Shown in pieces: positions 20,101-32,700 of a stretch of 64,000 nucleotides of DNA. Source of the DNA: Pyrrhosoma nymphula (lineage: Eukaryota > Arthropoda > Insecta > Odonata > Coenagrionidae); NCBI GenBank assembly GCA_963573305.1, contig OY754329.1, forward strand, positions 15,963,200 through 16,027,199, given 5' to 3'. The position numbers were made by a program, and so were the translations under genes. The first letter of the stretch is position 1. Every line of letters starts with the position of its first letter. Under the pieces are notes generated by a model, which ran no database searches, was not told the DNA's origin, and worked only from the letters and a program-made list of their open reading frames with translations.

Positions 20101-20456
20101 GGAAAGAATGTAATGAAATTGGCAAGCTTCTGTATTGCTCAAATGGTGAATAATGGCTGTATAAAAATTTATATATGAATCTATAATTAAAAAAAGAATG
20201 TTTGTTCTAATTATCTACAGTTATGCCTTTTTTTTGTAACTCTCAATTTTTCATCGCTACATTAAGGTCTGGCAGGGAAGCATTTCAGCAGTAAACTCAT
20301 GATTTTACGTAGTTTCTCGATTGAATGTAGTTGTTTTGTTTTCACGCAGTAATACTCTGGTCCCTAATGTCAAATTTGCCTGATTTTTACGTAATGTTGC
20401 AATACTTTTTCCTATTTGCGAGCAAAGCTTTTGAATATGACAGCCAATCCCTACAT
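17101..20456 (+). other. Caspase 3' UTR and intergenic DNA
   Basis: AATAAA at 17340-17345 is the first clear polyadenylation signal after the stop. Beyond it I see no coding exon, RNA gene or recognisable transposon, only AT-rich sequence. Confidence 0.55.
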
Positions 20457-20464
20457 GTTATCAA

Positions 20465-21028
20465 TAGAGATGGGCCACTTTGAAAATTACCACGGTAATT
20501 TTCGTAAATTACCATGGTATTTTTCGTAATTTACCGCACCCCTTGAAAATTAACGTAATTTTCGGTAATTTTCTAGATAATTCATCCATGTTTGAGATAA
20601 TTTTTCATACAGATAAACTCCCAACATGTTCTTTTAAGCCAAGTCCACATTTCCAACGTGTTTAATTATAAATTGAGGAATGTCCAACTCATTTTTTGGA
20701 ATATTTCACTTAAATTATAAAATTATTGAGTAATTATTAGTAGAATATTCTTCTTGAAAATTTCTCATACTTTGACAAAAGAAAGCCAGATTGCGTGTTG
20801 CTGCTGTATTTATTTTTACAATTTGGAAAATTTCTAATAGATTAATGTTGTATAAGGTATGGTTTAAACATTGTATCCTCTCCCTTTTGCTATTGGCATT
20901 CTTATTTAACCATACATTTTCTGTTTAATGCTTAATACTGGAAAATTACTGTAATTTTCGAAAATTACCGTAATTTACCACGTGGTAATTTACCTCAGAT
21001 GAAAATTACGGTAATTTTCCCATCTCTA
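20465..21028 (+). mobile_element. Non-autonomous hAT element (MITE)
   Basis: Ends TAGAGATGGG and CCCATCTCTA, flanked by a perfect 8-bp duplication GTTATCAA (20457-20464 and 21029-21036). The subterminal regions are rich in repeats of GGTAATTTTC/GAAAATTACC. At 564 bp with no transposase it depends on another copy. Confidence 0.9.
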
Positions 21029-21109
21029 GTTATCAAGTATATGTAACTATGTCTATATATTTAATTAATCTTTCATCATGTCAATATTGTTGTGGCGTTT
21101 GGTAGGCAT

Positions 21110-21335
21110 ATCACTCAGTGATTCAACCCGAAGGTTGGTTTGGATAGTTGAGGGTAGAGCTCACCCCGGACTAAGCCACAGGTGTGTGAATTTCACACAT
21201 TCAGAGTAGGGGGCCAGTTGCTTTCCCTGGGCCACCTCGCACTCCGAGGATTTTTTTTTGTTTGTCCGGGGGCGTCCAAAGGGTTCACCCGGATTTGAAC
21301 CCAGGACCCTTCAAACCCATTAAGCCAAAAGTAAG
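21110..21335 (-). repeat. tRNA-derived SINE (probable)
   Basis: Minus strand at 21320-21270 has TGGGTTTGAAGGGTCCTGGG then GGTTCAAATCC, a pol III B-box, followed by a CG-rich body with a nine-T run and CTCGGAGTGCGAGGTGGCCC. The A-box end looks truncated. Confidence 0.6.
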
Positions 21336-21344
21336 TAAGTGATG

Positions 21345-22185
21345 TTCAAAATGCTATAGCTTATGGGGTCTTAGCTGATGAAACAGCGAACATAGCAGGG
21401 AAAGAACAGCTATCAATCGCCTTGCGTTTCTATGATGAGGTCCAAGGGAAAATTTGAGAAGAATTAGCTGGTTTTGTGGAAATGAAAGCACAATAAGCCC
21501 CATCAATCGCCAAAGCAATTGACAATTTCTTGGTTACCAATAATCTTCCATCAGAATACTGTATCAGATTTGGTTTTGATGGCTGTTCTGCAATGGCAGG
21601 CTAAGATGGTGGTGTACAGGCGATTTTAGGGAAAAAATATTCGCGAGCATTCTTTTTCCATTGCTCAAACCACAAACTCAATCTTGTGGTGAACGACACA
21701 AATAATGTACCGGAAATCAGAAATACTATTGCCACTGTAAAGGATACTATAAAGTTTTTCTGGGAATCGACTGCTCGTAGGAGTTTGGCTCTCAATCTAT
21801 CGCGAATGTGCGAGACTAGATGGTCTGAAAAACACAAAAGAATTCAAACATTCTCCCAAAATCACCCTGAGCTAGTCAAAGCCCTGGAAACACTATCAAT
21901 CGAGGGAAACTATGCCACAAGAAAAGCGGCGTACCTGCTGCATTCAGCAGTAATGAAACCTCCGTTCATTGCTGTCCTATAACTATAGTTACCATTGCAA
22001 AATACTCGGCAGTATTAGAACCAGTGGTTAATGCCCTGCAAGCAAAGAGCATCGATCAGATAAAAGTAGGGGAACACATTATTGGAATCCTTGAAGTAAT
22101 CGAAAAAGACCCTGAAGACGCATACAGAGTCTCTGACGAATTACTTCAAAAAGCACAAGGCGTTGCAATGGAATTGGAAATAGAC
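21345..22185 (+). pseudogene. hAT-family transposase relic
   Basis: Plus-strand fragments with interrupting stops read ADETANIAGKEQLSIALRF, DNFLVTNNLPSEYCIRFGFDG, FHCSNHKLNLVVND and VPEIRNTIATVKDTI, followed by ETRWSEKHKRIQTF. FDG...HCSxHxLNL and CETRW are hallmarks of hAT transposases of the DUF4371/ZMYM1-like group (catalytic Asp in the FDG block, W near the end). Stops after GKI, after KAQ and at AG*D make it dead. Confidence 0.8.
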
Positions 22186-24368
22186 TAGGATTAGAATAGG
22201 AGATTTCTGTTCTACGTCTTGTTCATAAGCAAAAACACCGAAGTAATCCTCCACTTGATGGTGGTAATTACTACTGGAGGCATTCATTATTTATATCGTA
22301 TCTTGATTCTCTTGCATCATAATTTAAAAATCGATTTTCCCAAAAAATGCCCCAGCTTTTGTCTTGACAAAACTACATCCTTTGTATATGCCCAAAATGA
22401 GTGTCATGGACTCTCCTAAGAATGCAGAAATCTTTAGAGGCTTTTATAAATTAGAAGATATGACCGGAGAGTAACTCCAGTTTTGTATATTTGCATTTAA
22501 CATAGGAACTCCATAGTGAAATCAAAATGTGACACAAACCTGAAACAAAGGAAAAAGAAATATTGCACGTCAAGCCATACTTAATGAATATTAATAGCAG
22601 TAATAAAGTTGAAACTTACATTTCCTAGATTTGGTACATTTTGTTACGCTGATTGAATATAGGCTTTCTGGAGAAACTGGCAGCTTCCTCGTCCTGGGAA
22701 GTACCCGGTTGATCTTCTTCCCTTAGGCAATGTCGAGGGCATGTTGCCAGCCAGATGATTTGCTTTACCGTGGTGGCATTTAGGTCTTCTCTTCTCTCTG
22801 AAAAATTATGGATAATTAGCAAGCACCCAACAAACAAAACTTTGGACCAGCTTTAGCAGAAATAAGTCCAAAAAACTTTAAAATTAATTGCAGAAATTCC
22901 TCGTCGGATAACGTTAACAATCGTGAAATAAAGAAGCATAATCATACTTGTCAGGCGACCAATATGGGCTTAATACCGCCTCTCCTCGCCATCCGGATTA
23001 AACTCCTGGGTTTTAACAGAATACAGCTCTTGGATGCTAATGTTGTTACTGTCCTCCGGCTTGAAATTCTTGTTCCAGCACGTTTTTATTTTCTTCACGG
23101 GGACATCTCTGATAATATGGTCTCGACAAAACCTAACTTTTGCTAACCATTTCTTGGATTCACTGCAACTGGAGGCCCCAGGGGGGGGGGGGGAGAGGGG
23201 ACATTTGCCCCTCCCCCACCAAAAGTCCGGCATATTTATTTTACATAGATCTTAAAATTAAAAGCCTATATTATTTTGTTTCTTTTTTGTTGTTGAAGTT
23301 TTGGTTATTTTACTTTAAAATCCTCTTAAATTTTATATAAAATAAAGCGGTTTTTAAAACCACAAGCTAAGTGCGAATGTAAATCAAAATAATTTTGGAA
23401 TTAGTCGAAACTTGGTGGTTATCTAAAAGGGAATTATGCATTTAGTAAAAACTTGCTCTTCTTAATAAGCAAACTTTTGCTTCCAAACATCTTATAACGT
23501 GCCATTTTGCACATAGTTCTTTTAAGAATTTCCGGAACGAGATCCACGAACCCCCCTTTTCCTGGGGAGTATTCCATACCCCAAGAGCCCCAAACCTCCG
23601 GTCTGGAGCCGCCCCTGACTGCCAACCGTTTCCATACCTTTGCATGTATGGTTCTTCACTGAAAATGGATAACTCTGAACTAAAAATCAACCACGTGAAA
23701 AACACAGCAAGCCTGCAATCAACCGTATCAAAGTACTACATGAACCAAAATGAAACCTGATATTTTGAGTAGTGTGCAATTTTTGTACACTTAGTATTGT
23801 CCTTAAGGTTTTCTCCTACTTTACGAAATTAGCATCCACTTACCGTAAAATATAATAAAAATTGGTGACTGAAACCTCTCTGGTAAAAAATCCATGGAAC
23901 ACTCACAATGTTGTTGAAGCGATAAATCTGATGAATGGAACTAATAATTACTAATTACTTCCAATGGAATTTCAGACTGCATCAAAACACAAAGATGTTG
24001 GTTTTGCATTGCCCCAAACATGACTAATTACATAAATATGCATCCCTTCCCTTAAGAAAAATTTCACCCTATAACTGATGAATTAACTGATGAATAGTTG
24101 ATCAGTTATTTGAAGCACTTACCAGTTACTGGTGAGAAAATTCACGAGTAACTGATGGATTTCACCAGTATTTTTTCTTAACTTCTCTCCTCACTTCTAA
24201 AGCAGTACCATTTAGTTTCAGTTTAATAATAAAAATAATAATCGTTCCAGAATGCAATGGAATCACTTCAATTTAATATTTTTCTGAGTTCATGGTCCTT
24301 TTCCAACTGCCATGAAAAGCTGAAGACTGAGATTGGAATTGAAATGTGGAATAAAACGTATCTTCCCT
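22186..24368 (+). other. Intergenic DNA, no certain gene
   Basis: Short minus-strand frames at 22625-22837 and 22970-23233 have no homology I recognise. Around 23177-23615 the sequence begins in a G run and ends TCTGGAGCCGCCCCTG, a terminus common in degenerate hAT-type repeats, but I could not define both ends. AT-rich otherwise. Confidence 0.45.
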
Positions 24369-24369
24369 T

Positions 24370-25010
24370 ACACTCTAGGGAATGTATGGCAAGGGTGAAC
24401 AATGTAAGCCAAGAAGTTTCCAGGGAGTGTAAGGGAAGGGTAGCACTACCCTTCCCTTACCCGCCCCGTGCAGGGCGAGGGTAGCGATACCCTTCCCTTA
24501 CACTCCATGGAGTGTAGGATGAGGGTAGTGCAACTCTTCCCTTGCACTCCAAGGAGTGTAGGGCTAGGGCACCAGTACCCTTCCCTTACACTCCACAGAT
24601 GGTAGTATAAGGAAACCAGTTACCCTTCCCTTACACTCCTTGGAGTGTAGGACAAGGGTAAGCAGAATTTAAGCCAGGAAGTTTCCAGCGAGTGTAAGGG
24701 AATGGTAGCGCTACCCTTCCCTTACACACCATGGAGTGAAGGGTGAGGATACCAGTACCCTTCCCTACACTCCATGGAGTTTAGGGCGAGAGTAAATGGA
24801 GGGTAAGCCAAGAGGTTTCCAGTGAGTGTGCTACCCTTCCCTTACACTCAATGGATTTTAGGGCGAGGGTAAGCGGAGGAGTTTTTAGTGAGAGTAAAGG
24901 ACCGCTAGTGCTACCCTTCCCTTGCACTCCACGGAGTGTAGGGCAAGGGTAAGCAGACGGTAACTACCCTTCATGGAGTGTAGTCTCCTTCCTTTACACC
25001 CTGCTTACCC
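24370..25010 (+). repeat. Palindromic minisatellite
   Basis: At least nine copies of CTACCCTTCCCTTACACTCC, each usually followed by its imperfect complement GGAGTGTAGGGCGAGGGTAG, so every unit can form a hairpin. Spacers vary, some containing AAGTTTCCAG. Unit length is irregular, about 40-90 bp. Confidence 0.85.
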
Positions 25011-25015
25011 TCCAT

Positions 25016-25755
25016 GGAGAAAATATTTTTATCAGGGTATGGTTTGTGATTTAAACTTGTGGTTGTATGCAGATGATGCAGTGTTGCTGCCTGAGAGCCC
25101 ACAGCAATTGCAGGGGCTCCTGGATAATTTCTATGAAGCAACAAGGAGTATGGATTTTAATATAGATGCATCAAATACCTAAGTAATAGTTTTTATGGGG
25201 AGAGTGGTAAGAAAAATTTCTAATGGGTTCAAATGCCAGTAGGAAAGTTGTACATAGTATGTGGAGTATATTTAGGAATGAGTACTTGCCTAGGGAAGCA
25301 AGAGTCGAAGTGTACAAAAGTGTTCTTCTCCCTATGTTTTATATGGTAGTGAAACCTGTGTATGTCGCAATAGGCATAAGAGAAGGCCAAATGCAGTGGG
25401 AATGGGGTATGCGACTAGTGTTTGCAGGAAAATTAGGAGGGATAGTGTGAGGTATCGAGTGGGTAATGAAAGAATGTGGGTTGGATGCTACAGTAATGGC
25501 CATATATGAAAGGAGTGTGCTATGTTGGTTTGGCCATTTCAAGAAAATAGAAGAGAGCGGAATAACTAAAAGCGATATATGATGCAGTAAAGTGTATGGT
25601 GTGAGATATTAAGTACAAAAGTATGGGTGAAAATGGTAGAAGAGACTCCAAAGAGGAGGAATATTAGAAGTCTCAACAATCGGAGAGCATGTAGCAATGA
25701 AGAGTGTAAGAGAATGCAAAAGTGGTTTGCAAGGAAAGCACATTATAGGTGAAAA
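25016..25755 (+). pseudogene. Non-LTR retrotransposon (LINE) RT relic
   Basis: 25030-25180 encodes DLNLWLYADDAVLLPES with the RT catalytic YADD, then a thumb-like region through VEVYKSVLLPMFY. Frameshifts and stops follow, with a tail resembling the usual end of such proteins (AMLVWPF, then RRAC...CKRMQKWFARKA). It starts where the minisatellite ends. Confidence 0.75.
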
Positions 25756-26654
25756 TTATTATAAGGAAGCCAGTTTTTTAGGACTAGCGGCAATATCTGA
25801 ATTCTTTGACTTTGCCTACCCTGAAAAGGAATAGCATGGTTGGTATGTACATGTTGGTACCTATATAAGAATTTGAAATTGAGCTCAGGAGCTCTTTGCA
25901 GTCTATCATTGTGAACTCATTAAAATAATATCTGCTACTTCTTTAAACTACAACTTTAGTCCATGCAGATGCCACTATGGCTGGCCACAGCTGGGCCATG
26001 TTGTGGCCTAATTTTTCATGTTGACTGGGTGGAATTGCTGATGCAAATTTAAGAAATGACAGAAAATGCCTAATATTTTAAAACTAATGATGGCCATGAG
26101 TGGTTCTATATCCAGATATGGCGCCATATCTTCAGAGCCAGAGCTGGCCTCGGATGATAGCCTTCACATCTTATGCAATAGGAGAAAATCTTTGTGGGCA
26201 GTTGTGGGAAACATTTACCGCAGTAGAGTGTATGTTCGGTTATAAGTCGTCACATAATGGACCACTTTCCCCTATTTCATTTTTTAAAAGCAAACTAACG
26301 CATATGGCGAGACAAGGTTTCAGTAGTCGAGCCTATAGGCACGGATATTAGAAAATTTCTAAAATTGATGTTCATAGGCAAGGAAACTTTAAGTAGTAAT
26401 AAATGGCGAATAGATTTCATTTCGAGTTTAAGATAGCGACAGTCAAATAAATCGGCGGGAAAAAACAACAAAGGGACGGGACACGCATTCGACGCATTTC
26501 GTGAAGTTATTTTTTCCATGTGTTTTGGGCCGGCGGAAATGAAATATTGCCGGTGAAGGCGGGAGGGAATGATAAGATAGAATTTAACTGGCGTACAATT
26601 TTCTCCCTGAGTTTCCACACAACCCATTTATCAAGTCTTTTCAGAGTCAAAACG
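25756..26654 (+). other. Upstream region and presumed promoter of Nup160
   Basis: No gene or repeat recognised. The palindrome TATGGCGCCATA lies near 26116. The last ~200 bases before the ATG probably hold the 5' UTR, but no TATA or initiator motif can be assigned with confidence. Confidence 0.4.
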
Positions 26655-26739
26655 ATGGATGATATGCCTATGGGATTCAAGGAAGTAATTCCTGATCAGA
26701 CGTACCCATCTAAATGGAAAGAGTTCATAATTAATGCAG
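26655..26739 (+). CDS. Nup160: Nup160 exon 1 (start codon)
   Basis: ATG at 26655 (MDDMPMGFKEVIP) in context AACGATGG. Upstream in-frame sequence lacks homology. Donor GCAG|GTACTC, phase 1. Confidence 0.85.
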
Positions 26740-29700
26740 GTACTCATGCCGTTAAGTCCCTTAGTAATCGTAATCGTATGTTGCTGTATGGAATTAAATT
26801 CATAACTTATATTTTGCAGGAGGTACTCAGAGTACACTTCAGGATATCAAGGTGCCTGAGAGGGCCGGAGGATTCTGTTACAAGGATACGTCGAAACACT
26901 ACACCAGAAACCGCTTCATTTATTGGTATACCATGTTTTGATATTTTATTATAGCAAATCTTTGGCTCGCAAACGTCATACCTTATTAATGTGTGGTTAA
27001 CATGTACCATTTAGTTCACGGTAGAATGATAGACATCTTCGCGACCATATGCTTTCTGCTACTGTCGTTGAAGGGTTTGAACTCATTTTATATATTTTAA
27101 AGCGTACGCTTGCGTGAGTAGATGGGTGATCTTATTATTTGTAAAGAATGCTTCATATTAGAACGTGCTATTTTGTGTTCATAGTTTTTTTGTGCTATTC
27201 ATTCTTGCGCAATATTTGTATTGCTTGGAAAGTTGTAGTTGCTGAAACAATCTATGTGCAACTTATTTCCATTCAATTAATTTATCTTCAATTTTTTGTG
27301 ATGTTTTACTTGATATCCATTCTTAAACACATTGATTAGATGAATTAAGGTATTAAATTAATAGAAGTGTTTGCTTACTGTCAAGCTACATCAATGCGTT
27401 ATAGTTTTACACTGTAAGGAAAAAGAAAGTTAGAAATCGTTTGTATTTTGAAGGTGCATATCATTGATATGCTGTATTTCTGGAGGAATTGAAAAGTACT
27501 TCTACATTATGGCTTATATACTACAATTTAAAGTGATTTTCAAATTTATATCCCTATTTACATAGGTAAGCAAAAAACATTTTGAAATTGACACACTTAA
27601 TTACTAGTTTTAAACAATCGATAAATTTTCTTAGCCATTCAAATTTAATTTGTAAAAGATCATTCAATCGAAAAATCCTTTCATGCCTTATGGCTATAGG
27701 TGACTAAATTGAAGACATTTGAGCATTACCAATATTTCTATTAATAGCCTTTACTTAGCAAAAATTACATTGGTACTTACTCATCAGGCTATACCCTTTT
27801 GGGGTTGGCACAGTTTGATTCTTTGTGTTAAAATGGTTTAATTCTTTGTTACATACCTTTAAAGCAGACTGCTGTAATAACTTCCACCGTATTGCCCTTC
27901 CTTGCTTACAATTTGCTTCAGTAACATGCATACTACTTTATAAACACCCTCCTGTCCTTAAGACTCCTAATATTTCTTCTCTAAAGAGTTTCTTCTACCA
28001 TATTCACCCAAGACTTTCTTGGTCTAGGTACCTCTTCCGCTCAGACCTTTCACTCCTCTATCATAAATCTATAGTGAACTCCCGATTATCCGTGCGTGGA
28101 TTATCTAGGTTGCGGATTATCCGTGCGTTATTTTTTACTCTTCGTCTATATTTTCTGTGGTAAATATTTAAAAAATCAATCTTAAAACACATTTGGATTT
28201 TAGCTATCTAATACAATAAGACTTACGTAAGGCCATTTCTTGCCACTCAAATCCACCATATAAAATGTAATTGTTTTCCTTTCTTACTCACAATGAACAT
28301 GTTTTGTTTTCCTCATTGTTCATCGTCAGTATCTTTCCAAATTTTGAGCCGTGAATATGCACTCTTCGGAGCTTTCTCCCTGGTATATTTACAATAATTA
28401 ATGGTTTTGTCCACGATAAACTTCACGAGATCCACTGAAAAAAACTATTAATGTAAAAATCTGGTACCGCACAATCTTCACTAGCACTTGCCTTGCATCT
28501 AGGATCTTGGGGATCTCATCCTTGAATTCCTGGATTCAGATCCGTAGAGTACGCCATATGAATTCCGGGAATTTCTTCTTCCAATGTGGCAGTAAATCAT
28601 GAAGATACAGGTCTTCCGTGTTTTACTCCGCATTGGTCCATCATCTTCGGACTACGGTTTTGTCGGCATTGCAGTCGTGAAGCGGTCGACTCTACGCCGA
28701 CTTTTGATTTTGGCAGTCGCGAAGTGGTCGACTCAACACCGAATTTCGACTGCAACACCAGTTAAACATTTCGTCCTAAGATAATGGACCTGTAAAAGGC
28801 GGTGGAGTAAAACCTTGAAGACCTGTATCTTCACATCCATCAACCCGTGGAAGCCTACACAAGGTGGTAAATCGTCTTCATTTGAGCTATCTTCAGATTC
28901 CAAAGGTGAACTTGGAAATTATTTTCCTTTAGCAGAGGATCCCACCCGATGTTGATGGTTTGGCAGATTGAGCTCTAGAAGCATCTTCCTCTTCCTCCTA
29001 GTGCCTAAAATTTGCATGCTTTCCCTCTCCTCTCGCCCTCTTTCTCGTTCTTTTTGACTCTCCTTCATCATCTGCACTACTACTGTGTAATTCTTCAAAA
29101 TACTCCTCTTCCATCAGTCTCTTGACATCCCTTCCCATCTCACCACTTCTGTTCTTTATTGCACTCATTATTGTGCCCTCACCTTGGTTTGCCCTTAATA
29201 CCCATTTTCAAGAGAGCTTTTCATTCCCATAAAATTCACTGAACTTTCTCAGCCTCATGTAAATCCATTCTTTTTCACTGTCTTTCATTCACGTTTTTGC
29301 ATTATGTCTTTTTTATCTGTAAAAAATTAGCTCAGAAAAATAAATTTGCTGATTATACCTATTAAAGTAATACACACACTATCTAAGTAATCACACATAA
29401 GTAATAAGTCACACTAAGTAATCTATCACATATGCATATTTTTTTCGAAGAAATCTCTGATTGTCACCTGGAACCCCATGCATAATTTGAGATGGAAAGT
29501 CCCTTTAGTATTTATTTAATGAATTACTTTATTTATACCTATTGTTTTTATCCTTCTAAAATGACACTATCCGAAAATTGGGTAAAATCTGAATTAATTT
29601 TGATATTTATTTTTTTCCTTCATGCATTAGGCGAATTACAGGGGATGTGCTGGAACTTATTGAACAGAGTTTGGAAATCAATCTCACTGGTAACCATGTC

Positions 29701-32700
29701 CGGTACAAATTCCAAGACACAGCTGTCCTTGAAGGCCTCAGCATACACGAGGCTGGTGGTGGGAGTAACGTTGTTCTATTGGTGGCCACAGTGTCCAGTG
29801 TTCATCGGCTCACATTTCCCCATCCTGATTTTATTCACAAAAAGGTATTTACATCTACGCTACTCTTATGTATTTAATATTTTTGCCCAAATGGCATATC
29901 TGTTCATGTTTGGGATATGTAATCGGGGTGTATGCTGTGATTGAGAACTGGGAAAAGTCATGGAATCTGTGAAACCTGGAAAATTTTAAACTGCCCATAA
30001 AATTCTTTTGACTACATATTTATGACATTCACAGGCCCTAAATGTTCTGAAAAAAATGGTGGCCCACCAACTTAAAGAGATTAATGCCTCCAGTGTTTTC
30101 ACGTTGACACAGAGGATGTTGGAGGGTTTGGTGGGATGTCAGTTTCGGGTAAGGGCATGGTGAGGGGAGTGGGTAAAAGGGTTCAGGAGTGTAACTTCAT
30201 GAGGGATAGAAGGATTTCCAGGAGTGGGCAGCATCTTTCAACCTTAATTCATAAATAAATAAATTAATTGGCCACAGAGGATATGCATATGCATATATAG
30301 GACCCGTCCAAAAGATTACATAAAAAACAAAATACATCACATCCAGCAAATAATACATTATGAAACTACAAAATTACAGCGTTAGGGAAGCATCTTTAAA
30401 GTATTCATCAATGGAATAGAAACAGTAATCCAAAAGATACTGTTTTAATTTAGTTTTAAACTTGCCAGATATATTTTAATCTTTAAGAGATTTGGGTAAT
30501 TTATTATAAATCCTACAGCTTATGGTGACAGGCCCAGTGCTGTAAAGATTAAGGTTGTGCTGTCTCATTGCATAATCATGTATGTTTCTTGTATGATAAT
30601 TATGAATATCATGATTCTTTATATGGTTCAACTTTGGTTTAAATTCTTTAATGATCATCACTGCATAATAGATATATATATATACAAGGTAGAGGAACGA
30701 TCTGCAAGCTTTTGAATAGATTTCAACAGCTAGCTAGTTTTACAGATGATTCTTACAGCCCATTTTTGTAACTTGAAAAGGCGAACTTCCTTAGGGGAGT
30801 GACCCTAGGCTAAAATACCATACTTGAGTCTGCTGTAAATATGTTCATGATTAATTGTCATAGCTGTTTCAACATTGGTAAGATGAATCATCCATCTAAG
30901 TAGCAGCCAGAGGCCACTGAGGATGAAATATAATTTACATGAGAATCTCAGTTCAGGTTTTCATTGACAGAAATGCCAAGAAACTTAGTATCATTTACCC
31001 GCTTAAGACTACAATCTGCAAATTTAATGTATGAAGTGTAATCAATTTTTTCCTCAGTCGGATGGAAAAAAAAAGAAGACTTGGCATTATTTATAACCAC
31101 TTCGTTAGCTGAGCACCATCAAAAACATACATAGTTTCTTAATTTTGTGACTAAATTTTCACTGAGTTTAGCTGAAACAATATAATTTATCAAAATTGAG
31201 TCAGTTTAAAGAAGTTTGCGCTAACATAATTAAGAGGCCCATCTGGTATTTTATTCTATTACATACTCTAATGTACAAGTGATACTTTTGTCCCTCACAT
31301 ACTGCAGTTATCTTCCTCAGCCTATCCCTTGACACCAGGAACATTTATATTAATTTAAAGACAAGTTTACACAACGTATGTACCTATGCAAGCTGATGCA
31401 TGGGACACTTGCTTAGAATCAGAACAGGCAACAGACATGTCTTCAGCACTCATTGGCCTTTATATCGGGGTATTAACAATATGAACATTGGACGAGCACA
31501 CACAACCATGCCCTGGGAAGTGAAAAATCCTCCCCAGGCGGGATTCGAACCCGCGACCTTTGGGTTAGCAGGCGAGGACGTTACCCCGCCGCCACCGAGG
31601 CCGGCAAACTCTGATGGCAACACTGCCTGCGCTGAGGTTTTTTGCTTCTGATTTGCTATTCAGTGTGTGTCAACAGAAATACCTTACAGGTACATAAGTA
31701 CATGCATAGTGTAACCAGCCCTTAAGCAAAATATTTCTCACTCTGTTATCTCCGTGACTGTGATTTACTCTTCTGATATAGGTATTTACGCATGTATATC
31801 TATGTACTGTTTTTGATTACTTGCTATTTGAATAGTGTATTTTTGTACAATTGATGAGATCTATTCCACAGGTGTTGGCTAAATGATCAATAAATAACAA
31901 ATATGTATAAAAAATATTGCATCTGGTTTGGATATTTTCAGCTGCAAAATCTGATGTCTTGAAAAAATATTTCATCGACCATCCAAACCATTAGGCATTT
32001 TTTTATATACTCAATATCTGTCTCCCTTGGCACGGTTGGAACTTACTTCAAGAATCTTAATTATTAGTTTTAAAAAGCTGCTATCTCGTATGTCTCCTTT
32101 TCTCCTTTCTTGTGGCATGTAAGTGGTGACCCTCGACAAACTATACAAGTAAAACATTCCTTTCTTAGGATCTGCTTAGTGCCTGAAGTGGGTGAAAAAC
32201 ATTTTAGTCCCACTACTAAGGTAAACAACGTATGTTAAATTGACCACATTTATTAACACTGTAAATTCATAGTAAAAATGAATATTCATGTTCAATTATG
32301 GTGGTTGCTATCATGGCAGTGGTTAGGGTAATGCTGTCTCTGTTTGACTCATGATGTCAACTCTATGTGCCCAGTACTGTAGCTTTTCCGCAGCATTCGG
32401 AACGTCGTCTGATGACGTTCATTAAGTGGTAAAGACATGCTGTAAGCTTCTGCATCAAGGAGAGTAAACTGCTTTCTTTTGGAGACTCCCTTAAAGCACC
32501 ATGATTTGACATTGACAGTTAGTTAAAAATTAAGATTGCCTGGATCTTTTACTTTTGGAATTGATTCCTTCTAGACTTTACTGTATTTCATTTCTTATGA
32601 TGAATTAGTAATGTGAAGTAAAGCTGGAGTAGGTTTGTTTATCTTCAGTATTTCTTTTCTGGCTTAAATATTGTGTTTAATAAGTAAAAGAAGTTGAAAG

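Larger units (their letters stand above)
26926..29630 (+). other. Nup160 intron 2
   Basis: AT-rich. It holds a pogo-like end near 28065 and a fold-back element at 28600-28833. I see no coding sequence in the rest, including the T/C-rich stretch 28960-29180. Confidence 0.6.

Noticed and set aside
23177..23615. hAT-type element between a G-rich patch and GGAGCCGCCCCTG
   Set aside because: Only a 4-bp flanking match (ACTG) and poorly matching ends; not enough to call an element.
30036..30260. Open + strand stretch after a plausible acceptor, starting ALNVLKKMVAHQL
   Set aside because: Exon 3 (phase 0) joins directly to 32730 with continuous Nup160 homology; this stretch has no similarity and no donor that keeps frame.
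31540..31612. tRNA gene (perfect B box, tRNA-like arms)
   Set aside because: D arm is distorted and the sequence continues into a SINE body; treated as a SINE head.
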